Positions 10,201 to 20,031 of a stretch of 64,000 nt of DNA are shown here, piece after piece. The first letter of the stretch is position 1. Each line of letters opens with the position of its first letter. Position numbers and translations under genes: made by a program. The stretch is taken from contig OZ023211.1 of the NCBI GenBank assembly GCA_963995525.1, positions 54,140,189 to 54,204,188 of the forward strand. Direction: 5' to 3'. Source of the DNA: Escarpia spicata. Taxonomy: Eukaryota; Annelida; Polychaeta; Sabellida; Siboglinidae. Below the pieces are notes generated by a model. The model was given only the letters and a program-made list of their open reading frames with translations, had not been told where the DNA came from and ran no database searches.

Positions 10201-13085
10201 GCCGGACTCCATCTGTTCGCCGTGGGCATTGGCGACAATGTCGACGTCAACGAGCTGAACGACATCGCGAGTCAACCCTCCGACTACTATCGCTTCATGG
10301 TGGAGGGCTTCACCGGACTGAAGAAGATCAAGTCGCTGCTGGCCCTCAAGACATGCTCAGGTGAGGAGAAAGTTTGGAATTAGAGTCTCGTCCTTTTATG
10401 AGTTCTCATGGCAGAAAAGAATGTCTTGCTTGTTTGCAAAAGGGTCATGAGGAAAGGAAATTATGTTTTACACATTTGATATTTTCTTATTATTTTTTGT
10501 AGGTACATTTTGACAGATTTCAACTGTCGTCGTCAGACCAACTACCGTTAAACTTGACAGTTACATGTTGTTAACAGTTATATGCCAATGTTATACACAA
10601 TGTTACATGCCAATACTCGCTCTGGAGGTTAACCTTCACCGTCCCGCGGTTGCAGTCACCGACTCGCCGCCAACGACCACCACTCCGGCGCCGTCGACGA
10701 GTCCTGTCGTGCAGTCGACGACGGAGAGGTCGTCGACGCGCCCCGTGTCCTTCGTCAACCGCATGCCCGTCGTGCTCTCGCGACCCAACATCCTGCCGCA
10801 CCTGCCCGGTGAGAAGGACTACGCGGCCACACGTTTTGGCACGCTCGAGTCGCGTGGACCCGACGTGACGTTACTCAACCTGAGGGGAAAGAAGAGGGAG
10901 TATGTCGACGCGAACAACAGCGGAGATCGCCTCGACAACTCAGCCGTGGGCGGTATCGTGGCGCACCATCGCCTCGGGCTCGACCAGCAGGGTGAGTGGT
11001 GCATTATCTCTCGTCGTAGACGGTCTTCTTCTTCTTCCAGGTGATCCCATGCGGGGTGAGAGCACATAACGTGGTTTGGTCCACCGTGTCAGCGGGTCTT
11101 TCCCACCAACCACGATTCTCGGCTGGTTTCGGCGCATGGCGCATTTTGTGAACATTAGCTTTGTCCCTTTTATTATTGCACGCATTCACAGGCGCCGCTA
11201 CCTCGTGCTCAGATTGCTCACCGTACTTGTGACATCTCACCTACCTCTGATATACACAACACATACTATACACAGTGACACGTCTTCTCCATTTCCCCCT
11301 AAGACAATATACAAGATCTGCGCTTATCTATTGACGTATCTTGCCTATACAATCACCGACACTCACCGACACCTCGGTCTTATCTATTGAAGTATCTTAC
11401 CTGTACTATCACACCCACTCAACAACTCTGCTGTCTTACCTCCAGGTTGCATCCCGAAGGATGATCTTGACCTGGTGTTCGTCGTCGACCCTAAAACCGG
11501 CGGCACGGCGGAGAATCGCGCTCTCTGGAAGTTCGTGCGTCAGATCGTCGCCGGTCTCGACCTCGGCAAGGGTAACGTGCGGGTGCGCTTCGTGCGCGAC
11601 TGTCTCGACGTGCCGGAGATTGCCCTCGACAGGTTCCTCGACAAGACGCAACTGCTCGACGAGCTGTCCCAGCGCCGCGGGGAGACGTCCCCGACGCCCG
11701 AGCTCATCCGGCGCATGACGCTCAAGCTGAAGGACGTCGACGGCGACAAGCCGGCCAACAGCGTGCTGAAGAGGCGCAAGGTGAGCGCTTAAACATCTCA
11801 ACTATCGCTCATCTGGCGACCACGTTAATGTCTCAATTAAGGCTCATTCGGCGACCGTGTTAATGTTGTAATCTGAAGCTATAGCTATATTCTGTATAAT
11901 CACGAAGCAACAAAACAATAATTTTTTTTTTTTTGGTTTTCGGTGGTATTTAGCTCTGATGATCGCTTTGCTCGTCACTGTTTTGATAATAATTATACTG
12001 TCTATCCATTCTGGTTTGTTCCTCCTCTCGGTTCTAGTCAATGAAGATACAAGCACTATAAAAAGGATTATTAGTGTTATTACATTTAACAGTGTACTGT
12101 TACTAATTATTTAATAACAATTATTGTCATACAGCGACCCCAACTATTTGGTGATTCCTGGTCAGTCTTCAAAATAAATTTTACACGAGACACCGTTCCT
12201 TATTTTGCCACAAAAACGGTTATGCATCGTGAACCCGGAAGTTAAACATTAACCTGTCTTCAGGTGGCTGTCTACGTGACGGACGGCGCATCGGGCGACC
12301 TCGAGACGACCTTGCGGGAGGCGCAGACGGCTCGTTTCGACAACGACGTCGAGATGTACGGAATCGGAGTCGGACCCGGCATCAACCCGACCGAGCTGAG
12401 AGCGATCCCAAGCTGCCCGACGAAGACACACCTGCACACAGTGCCCGATCACAAGTATCTTTACTTGATCGCGCACAACCTCACGCAGCAGCTATGCTAC
12501 GGTAAGTACCACCACCGCTGTTGTTGTTCTCCGCCTGTTTCCCTGTATGTCTGGGGTGAGGCTGGCCTCGATTCTGATCGTCGATTTCCATTGTCTATTT
12601 TTTGCTTTTCTTTTCACTCACTGATCTTGCACGGCTCTCTCCACCAACTGTCTCTCTACCCATCTATCTTTCGCTCTGGTGAATGTATTTAAATGCAATC
12701 AGCTGGAATATGTTTAAAAACAAAATTGAGAAATATTTCCGAAGGGCGGGTTACAGATACAAAATATTGTTTAATTGGATCCTCATTAAGCGACTTCTTT
12801 TATCATTCTTGACCACGTCTTTTTTGCTTTGCATGGAAACCTTGTTAGATCATATGACTATATCACCCGTAGTTGAATCAACTTAACACATCGAGATCTA
12901 TCATTAGTTTTAAGAGCTTAAAAGCCATGACAGGAACATCGTTCTCATGCCATATATACAGCAGTGTTCGGTGCGAATTTTAACAAAGCGCGCACTACTG
13001 ATTTTTTAGCGCACTCTTGACCGTGTTATTGTTGATGCATTCTAGGAGTGGCTTATCTTGTTTTTCAGGGTCAGAAAACTCGTGA
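1396..13085 (+). CDS. Secreted protein with two vWA domains (8 coding exons, 523 aa)
   Basis: The gene model joins exons 1396-1434, 5966-5996, 9322-9604, 10068-10360, 10656-10991, 11446-11780, 12264-12501 and 13069-13085. All introns are GT-AG, every junction is phase-consistent, and the total is 1572 nt (523 codons plus TGA). Residues 1-13 (MKLAIFGLLLVAA) are a signal peptide. A first vWA domain covers about residues 33-210 with an intact MIDAS (DTSNS at 39-43; TDG at 143-145). A Thr/Pro/Ser-rich linker (about 217-270) leads to a basic RGKKR site. A second vWA domain (about 333-515) has a degenerate MIDAS. This layout is typical of extracellular matrix adhesion proteins (matrilin/collagen VI/XII-like vWA). 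The protein is probably secreted and metal-dependent in its first domain. The exact family and ligand are not recognised. Confidence in the exon structure is high; confidence in the last small exon is moderate. Confidence 0.87.
4176..4250. repeat. (TGCG)n microsatellite
   Basis: TGCG units, about 13 nearly perfect copies after an imperfect GTGTGTGCATACG lead-in. Open frames read Arg/Ala/Cys/Val or Thr/His periodic peptides and are not genes. Confidence 0.95.
5235..5333. repeat. 33-bp tandem repeat, about 3 copies
   Basis: Units start at 5235, 5268 and 5301 with the core GAGTCGTGGTCAATGACTG. The period (33) is a multiple of three, so it stays open as an 11-aa repeat, but no splice context supports coding. 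Confidence 0.9.
5545..5692. repeat. 46-bp tandem repeat, about 3 copies
   Basis: The core TTTGTGACTTGCTTTCTG recurs at 5559, 5605 and 5651. The third copy has small changes. Confidence 0.9.
5966..5996 (+). CDS. vWA gene coding exon 2: 31-nt microexon
   Basis: The acceptor is TTTACGTTACAG and the donor GTAAGA. The exon encodes VAVERTTARP plus one base. The hydrophobic VAV continues the signal peptide, and the RTTARP that follows probably spans the cleavage region. Phase 0 in and phase 1 out fit exons 1 and 3. At 31 nt it is unusually short and sits between introns of 4.5 and 3.3 kb. Confidence 0.72.
5997..9321 (+). other. Intron 2 of the vWA gene (3.3 kb)
   Basis: No exon was recognised. It contains a 23-bp direct repeat (ACTATATGACATTTCATAAA core) at about 6740 and 6787, and a 7-bp tandem repeat at 7806-7840. 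Otherwise no feature was seen. Confidence 0.55.
7806..7840. repeat. (CCCGACA)5 tandem repeat
   Basis: Five perfect 7-bp copies within intron 2. Confidence 0.92.
9322..9604 (+). CDS. vWA gene coding exon 3: first half of vWA domain 1
   Basis: It follows a TTGTAG acceptor. It begins with Ser-Ala-Cys-Gly-Gly-Lys-Pro-Ala-Asp and runs into the first beta strand VVFVLDTSNS. This carries the DxSxS metal-ion-dependent adhesion site, then VRVGLVTFS-type strands and the TYTGDAIR helix start with the MIDAS threonine. The donor GTATAA is used with two bases of a codon left over, completed by exon 4 as Arg. Confidence 0.88.
10068..10360 (+). CDS. vWA gene coding exon 4: second half of vWA domain 1
   Basis: It encodes FVRENCFTKAAGARP, then the KIVIVLTDG strand with the MIDAS Asp, a helix ending in HLFAVGIGD, and ELNDIASQPSDYY. 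This is the standard C-terminal half of a vWA fold. The acceptor is CCCAG and the donor GTGAGG. The intron before it is only 463 bp. Confidence 0.9.
10656..10991 (+). CDS. vWA gene coding exon 5: Thr/Ser/Pro-rich linker
   Basis: It encodes the interdomain linker. A run rich in Thr, Pro and Ser is a likely mucin-type O-glycosylation segment, followed by a more ordinary stretch with a basic RGKKR motif that could be a proprotein-convertase site. The acceptor is GGTTGCAG. The donor GTGAGT lies at 10992, leaving one base that forms Gly with exon 6. Confidence 0.78.
11446..11780 (+). CDS. vWA gene coding exon 6: first half of degenerate vWA domain 2
   Basis: It begins GCIPKDD followed by LDLVFVVDPKTGG. 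The first strand of the vWA fold is clear, but the DxSxS motif reads D-P-K-T-G, so both MIDAS serines are missing. A conserved helix and a VRVRFV strand follow. It ends RRK at a GTGAGC donor, phase 0. Confidence 0.85.
12264..12501 (+). CDS. vWA gene coding exon 7: second half of vWA domain 2
   Basis: It begins VAVYVTDGAS, the strand normally carrying the TDG MIDAS Asp. It continues through MYGIGVGPGINPTEL and ends LTQQLCYG at a GTAAGT donor. The acceptor is TGTCTTCAG. The phase 0 start matches exon 6. Confidence 0.87.
12680..12795 (+). mobile_element. LINE 3'-end fragment in intron 7
   Basis: The translation NMFKNKIEKYFRRAGYRYK matches the C-terminal tail of the LINE fragment at 42840-43760 ([18 protein letters not shown]), a typical end of Jockey/CR1-type ORF2 proteins. 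It is a small 5'-truncated fossil. Confidence 0.6.
13069..13085 (+). CDS. vWA gene coding exon 8: short terminal exon
   Basis: After a strong polypyrimidine acceptor (CTTGTTTTTCAG), two bases complete the Gly codon of exon 7. Then Ser-Glu-Asn-Ser and TGA (13083-13085) follow. The phase is exact and the whole coding sequence becomes divisible by three. Because it is very short, another terminal exon is possible. Confidence 0.55.
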
Positions 13086-14580
13086 GTCGAGAGAAACCGC
13101 CAATGAACATTGTAAATAGACTCGTAAATCGTGACTTTCGAGCGGCGGTCGCCTTCGACACTCAACGATGCCGTGGAATCCCGCAATGGTTGCTTCCGTG
13201 TGCGTCACCAAGATCCTCGTAAATACTCACAATTTCACGAACAGACACCGCTGGTCACCGTTCCGCTACACACTTCCGGGATAGAGGGAATACGTCACCG
13301 AAACGACTGTCTGCGCATGCTATACGTTTCCGGTGGCAGTAAATGATGCAAACGAACGATGCAAGCGAACATACTTCGGCAACTACTTGCGACAACACTC
13401 CTCGAAGTCAAGATGGCCGTTGTCTTGTTGCGATACAAGTAACAAGACGGCGGTGTCTTGGTGCGAAACTAAACCACGAGCAGTGCATGTCTTCATTGGG
13501 GCTGTAGTATAATCACGAGGTGTTATTATTCGGACAGGCACACGTGGTCGACCAGTACCCCCCGCGATGCCGGTCTCTCCTCTCATCTTCTCGTCTTCTG
13601 CATCTGTTGCAGTGGTGTTCTTGAATAGTCGCAATATCGCATTTTGTGACCATTTTCATTCACAGTAACGCAAGGATGGTCACGTATCGTAATGAGACAT
13701 GCGTTAGATTTGTTGTTGCATACCTTATGTTGCTACACGCCTCAATCTTCTATATAAATCGGATGCTGTCGAACATTTCAGTGTCAACCGAAAACGAGGC
13801 TAGCCATTTGTTGTCGTAATCAGTATTCGGATGTATGTTGTATATATTGAAATAGGTAAAGTGATGTCCACGAATGTTACCATACTGTTGTTATTTATTT
13901 ATAAATTGTGAGTATGTCTTTAGGTAGAAGTCGTGCTGTAAATGTCGGCCGAGAATCTCTTTTGCTGTCCACAAATGTAATGTTAATGTTATACGCTGTA
14001 GCACTATACATCGCCGTGCTGATACGCGGCTGTTATTACGTCAATCGGATTAGCATTGTAAGGTGGCGGCATCTTGTGGTGGACGTTGAAAATATCCTGA
14101 ATATTCAGCTCGTGACGTCACAGTATTGACGTCACGTACCCACCGTGGAACGGCGCTGTCGTCAAACTGCGGATCTGAATAACACTGTATGTACGTATGG
14201 TACTGTTAAAATGTTCGCTGTGCGAATATACACTTGAATATACTGGCGTGTATGTGTGCGCGAATGCGTACGTGAATGTGTGCGTGCTGTGTGCATTTTG
14301 CATGGTATTAAATGGTTAAATAATGGTTTGTTTTGTAAATGAAAGCAAGGTTTGGGAACGATACAGGGTAGAGAGGAAAGTCTATTCATTGAGTGACTTC
14401 CAACACGCGGTGAGGTCATTACGATGTAATGTATTGTATATGTGGACGATCTGTCGTCTTCTTGAAACTGTACTGGACATTTGAGGTCACTTGTATATAA
14501 TATTGTTCGACAATGTGTAAATAATGCAATACATAATGTATATGGTCATCGGAATAATAAAATATATGTGCGAAACTTGA
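13086..14580 (+). other. 3'UTR and poly(A) signal of the vWA gene
   Basis: About 1.5 kb without coding evidence lies between the TGA and an AATAAA at 14556-14561, in the context AATAATAAAATATATG. No other strong plus-strand poly(A) signal with better spacing was chosen. UTR extent is inferred. Confidence 0.5.
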
Positions 14581-14780
14581 AATGCTGTGTACGAGTATCT
14601 ATAGGGCAGCCTACTAATGAATGAACGTATGGGTATGTAGTACTCAACACCGAAGAACTGCTCCATCCCCCTTAACGGAGGCAGGCTGTTCCTAGTTTTT
14701 TATTAATTAATTAATATAATTTAAGACTATACTAACTATGCCATGAGAGGGTTGGGTGATGCGCCTAGAGCTGTAGCGTA
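14560..14780. other. Intergenic spacer
   Basis: An AT-rich stretch with TTAATTAATTAATTAA near 14700 and a tRNA-like head (GTAGTGTAGTGGTTAG) near 14775. The latter may be a SINE or the start of the LINE that follows. No gene was seen. Confidence 0.35.
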
Positions 14781-15452
14781 GTGTAGTGGTTAGTAGCTTG
14801 CTTCTGACCTCCCGCTTTCAGCTTTAGCCGCCAGATAGCGTCATCCGAGGCGAAAAGAAAACCGAGTGCGTAAGACTTTCTTTCTGGTATATAGCGTCTC
14901 CTCAACCAAGACTCATGCAGTGCCTCCTTGCGACACCATGCGGTAACTGGACACCTTGCGGCTCCAGGCCAAACCTGCATGGGATCCAGTGGTCCATGTC
15001 ACGAAAAACCTTGGCGGAGCAGCATGAGCCCGATATGTGCAGGGTACAGGGCCCACCAGTGTGTGGACACGTCCCGACCCCCACAAATTATGTTCCAGCT
15101 ATGGGGCAAATAGCAAACCAGAGGATGTGATGGACAGGCATGTTCCCTCAGTTCCGGCGGCGGAAGATCCAGTTGTATGGATAACGGCGGCGAACACAGT
15201 TCAGTACAAAATACTGTTCTTTGGAATAAGCGAAATCAAAAACCAGCGAAATCAAAAACCGACAGAAGGAAATGGGAAACCACTGCTGTATCTTTCTCTA
15301 GACAATCACGACCCACAAAACCACAGAAAATAACATTGACGGCGTAAACGGTTGTTTTGACAGTTTTAACAGGACCACCTGGCTCGGTAGAGATATTTAT
15401 CTGCGACAGGTGACACCAGATAGTCAACCAGAACGATTTTGAATATTGCAAC

Positions 15453-16060
15453 ATGGAACGTAAGAACTCTATTAGTCTATATCAGAAAGGAAAACAAGAT
15501 AACATCAAACAAGAAGCGACAAGATTGAGGATACATATAATGGGAATGTGTGAAGTTAGATGGACAGGGGCAGGACATCAGATAATTACACAATCATTTA
15601 CTCAGGAGGCGTTAAACATAAAAGAGGAGTTGGAATTATGTTGGATGAAGAAAGAACAAAATGCTTACAAGGATACTGGACCATATTGGATTGCATCCTC
15701 TTGATGAAACCCTGTGGCAAACCACTCAACGTTAACATCATACAAGCGTATGCACCAACCGCAGAGAAATCTGATGAAGAGCACGAGACATTTTATAATG
15801 ATCTTGAATTGGCAAAATCTCATTGCAAATCTCAGGAGATTGTAATAGTTAAGGGAGACTTTAATGCTAAAGTTGGTGAGGAAAGATGCGAAGACATAGT
15901 TGGACCATATGGCCTGGGGAGCAGAAATGAGAGAGGAAATAAACTAGCAGAGTGGGCAAAATCTCATTACATGATTGTTGGAAACACCTGGTTCCAACAA
16001 CACCTAAGAAGACTTTGGACTTGGCAAAGTCCAGGATACCGCACACGATAAACAAAGTGA
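15453..16060 (+). pseudogene. LINE APE-like endonuclease remnant
   Basis: Two overlapping frames carry endonuclease motifs. CEVRWTG is the first-strand Glu region. GDFNAKVGEE is the Asp/Asn catalytic region. GLGSRNERGNKL and TWFQQHLRRLWTWQSPG form the His-containing C-terminal part. At least one frameshift lies near 15640. Confidence 0.8.
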
Positions 16061-16752
16061 TTACATCTTACTCAATAAAAGGTTTAGAAATGCCCGACTG
16101 GCGGCAAAGACCTTTCCGGGGGCAGACTGCGATTCCGACCATGTGCCAGTACGAGCCACATTCCGACTGAAACTGAAGAAAAGGAAAATAACAACAAGGA
16201 ACATTAAACTGGACACGAGTGTACTAAAATCAGATTCAGCGATCAAAGATAAATTCAACGTAGCAGTTCAAAACAGATTCAAAGTTCTGAATGACATTCA
16301 ATATATAGACGACCAATGGAAACAAATGAAGGAATCAATTACACAGACTGCAGAAGAAACTGTTCCTAGGCAGTGCAGAAAAGCAAATAAAAAATGGATG
16401 CCTAGCGGTATTCTAAATTTGATGGACGAAAGGAGGAAAATTAAGCAAAATCATGATGCGTATGTAACAATGAACAAATATATAACGGCCAAATGTAAAC
16501 TAGCGAAAGAGAAGTGGCTTAATGAACAATGCAAATAAATTGAACAGAAGCATAAGCACAACACAAAATCCACGCATGCCAGAATAGGAGAAACTACAGG
16601 GAAATAACATTCAGGCTGCCTGAAATCTAAAGAAGGAAACATAATAATGGACAAAGACCAAATGCTCGAGAGATTGTCATAATATATTGGTGAACTTTAC
16701 AATGATGAAACGGTTGAAAAACCACCAATTGATGGTCCTCCAATATTGAAGG

Positions 16753-17567
16753 ATGAGGTTTGAAAAGCATCAATCAATTAAAAAAAGGAAAGCTGCTGGA
16801 CCAGATAATAATCATTTCAATGGTAATATTATTACCATTGAAATGATTGTTTGTTTAGATGAATTTGGTATTGATATAGTAACATACTTCTTGAACAAAA
16901 TATATGACAACGGAAGAATCCCAACTGATTTATCAAGATTCAGTTTTGTAGCAATACCAAAGAAACCACGTGCGATTGAATGTGAACTACACCGTACAGT
17001 TAGTCTCATGGGTCACTTCACCGAGATGTTGCTTAAAATTATTATGGCCAGGATGAGAAACAAAATAAAGCCGGAAATTGCTGAAGAACAATGTGGATTC
17101 GTAGAAGATAAAGGTACATCCTATGAACACTGATTGAGAGAGCATTGGAAGTGCAGAAAGATCTGCATGCATGTTTTGTTGCTTACGCAAAGGCATTTGA
17201 CAGAGTTCGTCATGAAGAAATCATATCAGTACTGGAGAGTTTGAACATTGATGGGAAAGATCTGAGAATTGTGAGAAATCTGCACTGGGAACAAACAGCA
17301 GCAATACGAATAGAAAATGACATCAGTAAATTTCAAGAAATAAAACGTCTCTTTTCATTATACAATGAGATCATCTTACGTACATTGGAAGATATGACAG
17401 GTATTCAAGTAGAGGGATATAACATGAATCATTTTCGATATGCAGACAACACGGTCCTGATTACAGAGAATGAAATACATCTAAAAAAAATGCTTCATAG
17501 AATAATAAATGAAAGTGAGAAAAAAGGTGTCTCTGAACAAAAAAAAACAGAAACCATGGTCATCTAA
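16753..17567 (+). pseudogene. LINE reverse transcriptase remnant
   Basis: Conserved RT blocks are seen in two frames: KAAGPDNNHFNG, FSFVAIPKKP, HRTVSLMGH, AFDRVRHEEI (first catalytic Asp) and YADNTVLI, where the YADD box has Asn in place of the second Asp. There is a frameshift near 17135. A YADN box is common in RTE-like elements. Confidence 0.78.
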
Positions 17568-18187
17568 AAAAAAATTACACTCCAACATGCAACATAGTAG
17601 CATATGGCACTGTCTTGAAGCAAGTCCGAACGTTTAGCTATCTGGGATCAATAATATCATCTGACGGTCTATGCAACGATGAGATCAAGAAACTAATTGC
17701 ACAGGTCAAAGCAGCTTTTCACAACATGAAAACATTTTAACAAACAAAATTATATCATTTGAAGTGAGAAAACGTGTACTGCAATGCTACATAGAGCCCA
17801 TATTGCTATATGGATGTGAATCCTGGACAATAATAAAAGGTTTACAAAAAACACATAAGCCACTGAACTGTGGTTCTTAAGAAGAATGCTGCGAGTGCCG
17901 TGGACTGCAAAGCAAAGCAATGAAGTCATCCTTAGGACAGCCAAATCAAAAAGAAAGATCATCAACAAAGTTAGAACACAACAAGCACGATTTACAGGCC
18001 AAATCAACCAAAAGTTGAACATATAGTAACAACAGGAAAGACAGAAGGAAAAAGATCCAGAGGACGCCAGAGAATAAAAGTAATAGATAATCTGTCCCCA
18101 TGATATGGAAGGAGCACAACAGAACTGCTACAAACAACAAACGACCGTGCGGTTTGCGCCTGTGACAGACATGGCACATAGACGAAA

Positions 18188-18274
18188 AATAGTAATACTA
18201 AGATAACTTCTATTGCGCCTAAATCCTTGGAAACCAAAACTCAGAGGCGCATCTAAACAAAAGGATTGGTCAAT
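18188..18274 (-). mobile_element. L2-like LINE 3' terminal fragment, reversed
   Basis: The reverse complement is nearly identical to the 3' end of the LINE at 52031-52120, including the hairpin TGCGCCT...AGGCGCA with inner stem CTTGG/CCAAG and the AT-rich TTA-type tail. It abuts the RTE 3' end. Confidence 0.8.
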
Positions 18275-18289
18275 AAGAAGAAAGAATTA

Positions 18290-18440
18290 TGTTGCAGGTA
18301 CACTGCCCGCCAAATTGTGTTTACTAAGCCCGTAAAAACGTTCGCAATTTGAAAGGAGTGTGTTCAAATAGTAAAAAAAACATCCAGTTTCAAAACAAGC
18401 TTTATTGGCAATAAAAAATTAACAATTGGGAAAAGACAGA
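18290..18440 (-). repeat. Interspersed repeat family A, copy 1
   Basis: The reverse complement shares TGCCAATAAAGCTTGTTTTG, then AAACTGGATG, AAATTGCGA, ACGGGCTTA and AACACAATTTGGCGGGCA with copies at 23040-23330 and 24420-24740. It is a short non-coding dispersed repeat, possibly a SINE or a transposon remnant. Confidence 0.75.
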
Positions 18441-19140
18441 AAGGAATCGCCACGAATCGTTGACAAATAGTAAGAGATCGCTGAACGCAGCGGGAGAATA
18501 ATCAATGTCCGCCGGGTCCAGTGACCACACAGTGTTTATATACCTGTGCCATTTGTTGCTGCCTATGTGTGCAGTGCATTAGTTGTCACAGTCGCCAAAG
18601 GACGCACAACTGACTCGGGACAATATCCGTTGTTCGACAGTTTACTACGTGTATACAAACACGACCATTTCAGTGTACGTTGTTGACTACACTAGATGCC
18701 AGATACAGTGCTTAAGACGCCATTACATTTGATGAAAACACTTCATTGCTAAACGAAGTTGTCATTAACTAACTTATATTCTATTATACATTAAATAAAT
18801 AACATGTAAAAGTAAATGCACTGTTATGCACATAAAAAATACACAAATAGATTCCTACAACAAAATTAGAGTAATACAAATGTTGTGCTGCCACCTGGCG
18901 AATAACGCAGCATCGACGTGAAAATCAGAGGTATTAAATTGTTGGAATGTTTAGGGCGATCGTACACATTATCCACGAAAACGACCACCTAGAACCGTCA
19001 AATCTCTCCTCACATGTGTCACTTCTATGTCACAAAATAATATTTACTTCCACATAGCTATCATAAAATTATTTTATTTTTCAATGCTGAGGCGAAAAAA
19101 AAGAAGGCCAAAAGCTTTAAAACAAGTCCCCAAGACGTCA
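18440..19140. other. Intergenic spacer between the convergent genes
   Basis: No coding region or recognisable element was seen; AT-rich unique sequence. Confidence 0.4.
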
Positions 19141-19148
19141 CCACTATA

Positions 19149-19183
19149 ACAACAACAACAACAACAACACCAACAACAACACC

Positions 19184-19257
<74 letters not shown>

Positions 19258-19357
19258 CGATAACTACTGCTGCTGCTACTACTACTATTACTACTACTAC
19301 TACTACTACTGCTGCTTACGCTGCTGCTGCTGCTACTACTAATACTACTACTACTAA
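19149..19357. repeat. (AAC)n / (TAC)n / (TGC)n microsatellite
   Basis: About 110 bp of CAA/ACA trinucleotides followed by TAC/TGC trinucleotides. It lies between the stop codon and the proposed poly(A) signal of the minus-strand WD40 gene only if the signal at 19446 is correct; otherwise it is just downstream. Confidence 0.95.
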
Positions 19358-19445
19358 GAAACAACTAAAGACATTGTTCTTCTCCACTTAATGGGTTTTT
19401 CATGACTGACATTGGACTTTAACACACATATTACATATTATCTTA

Positions 19446-19451
19446 TTTATT
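19446..19451 (-). terminator. Candidate poly(A) signal AATAAA of the WD40 gene
   Basis: The minus strand reads AATAAA about 365 nt after the stop codon at 19813-19815. Other AT-rich hexamers lie nearby, so the choice is uncertain. Confidence 0.35.
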
Positions 19452-19812
19452 ATCACTGTAGTATTAATTATTTATTATCATTGTAATATACATGGTATCA
19501 GTGTTTTTTTTATTTCACACCTTTAACGAATGCAGTTTAATTTGTAAATATATATTTTAAAATAATCACGGCACGAAGAGAAGCTGCTGGCAGCAGAGAA
19601 CCACTGGGTCTGAACAATATGTGGCAGTATCGAGATAGTTGAGATGTACCGCCAAGAGGGAAGAACAGACCGAGTGATGTGTTCCTTCCCGAAGGGTACC
19701 GGGAAGAAGGGGGTCTGTGAGGAGACGCATACCGGCTCTAGGTGGTCGTTTTTTTAGGTTAGAAACTACAATCCGCCATCCCTGTAGCGTTGTGGCACGT
19801 GTGACGACGCGC

Positions 19813-20031
19813 CTAGCCCACGGCGTACATGTGACTGGACGAAGACGAGGGCAGCTTACACTGCGTTGAACGACGCGCCGCTCTCCCGAACCAGTCGGCG
19901 CTGAGAGAGCGGTCTGGCGCTTCCGAAGACGTCTCGCTTATGCACAGTTCCTGTGAGAAAGTTGTGCTAATAAACCAGTCTACCAGTTTCTCGACTTCTG
20001 TAAGCGACGCCTTTAGGTTTGACCCCACGAA
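19813..20031 (-). CDS. WD40 gene terminal exon
   Basis: After a CCCTTTCAG acceptor it encodes [20 protein letters not shown], then a Ser-rich tail and TAG. It is phase 0, hydrophilic with an amphipathic helix. The assignment to this gene is by position, phase and codon use. Confidence 0.62.
   Translation of the reverse strand, partial: FVGSNLKASLTEVEKLVDWFISTTFSQELCISETSSEAPDRSLSADWFGRAARRSTQCKLPSSSSSHMYAVG

Larger units (their letters stand above)
14860..18187 (+). mobile_element. Decayed RTE-type LINE (APE endonuclease + reverse transcriptase)
   Basis: Frame-shifted pieces in order show an AP-type endonuclease (15453-16060: WNVRTL-like start, HIMGMCEVRWTGAG, QAYAPT, VKGDFNAKVG, RNERGNKLAEW, NTWFQQH). 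A linker follows (16143-16538). The reverse transcriptase (16753-17567) shows KAAGPDN, HFRYADNTVLITE and AFDRVRHEE. The C-terminal tail has FSYLGSIISSDG and GKRSRGRQRIKVIDNL (17600-18170). The endonuclease motifs match the RTE/CFDP2-like group. Several frameshifts and stops show it is a pseudogene copy. The 5' limit is uncertain. Confidence 0.85.

Noticed and set aside
14765..14830. tRNA-like sequence GTAGTGTAGTGGTTAG
   Set aside because: It resembles the 5' half of a tRNA or SINE head, but there is no B box or 3' half. At most a SINE fragment.
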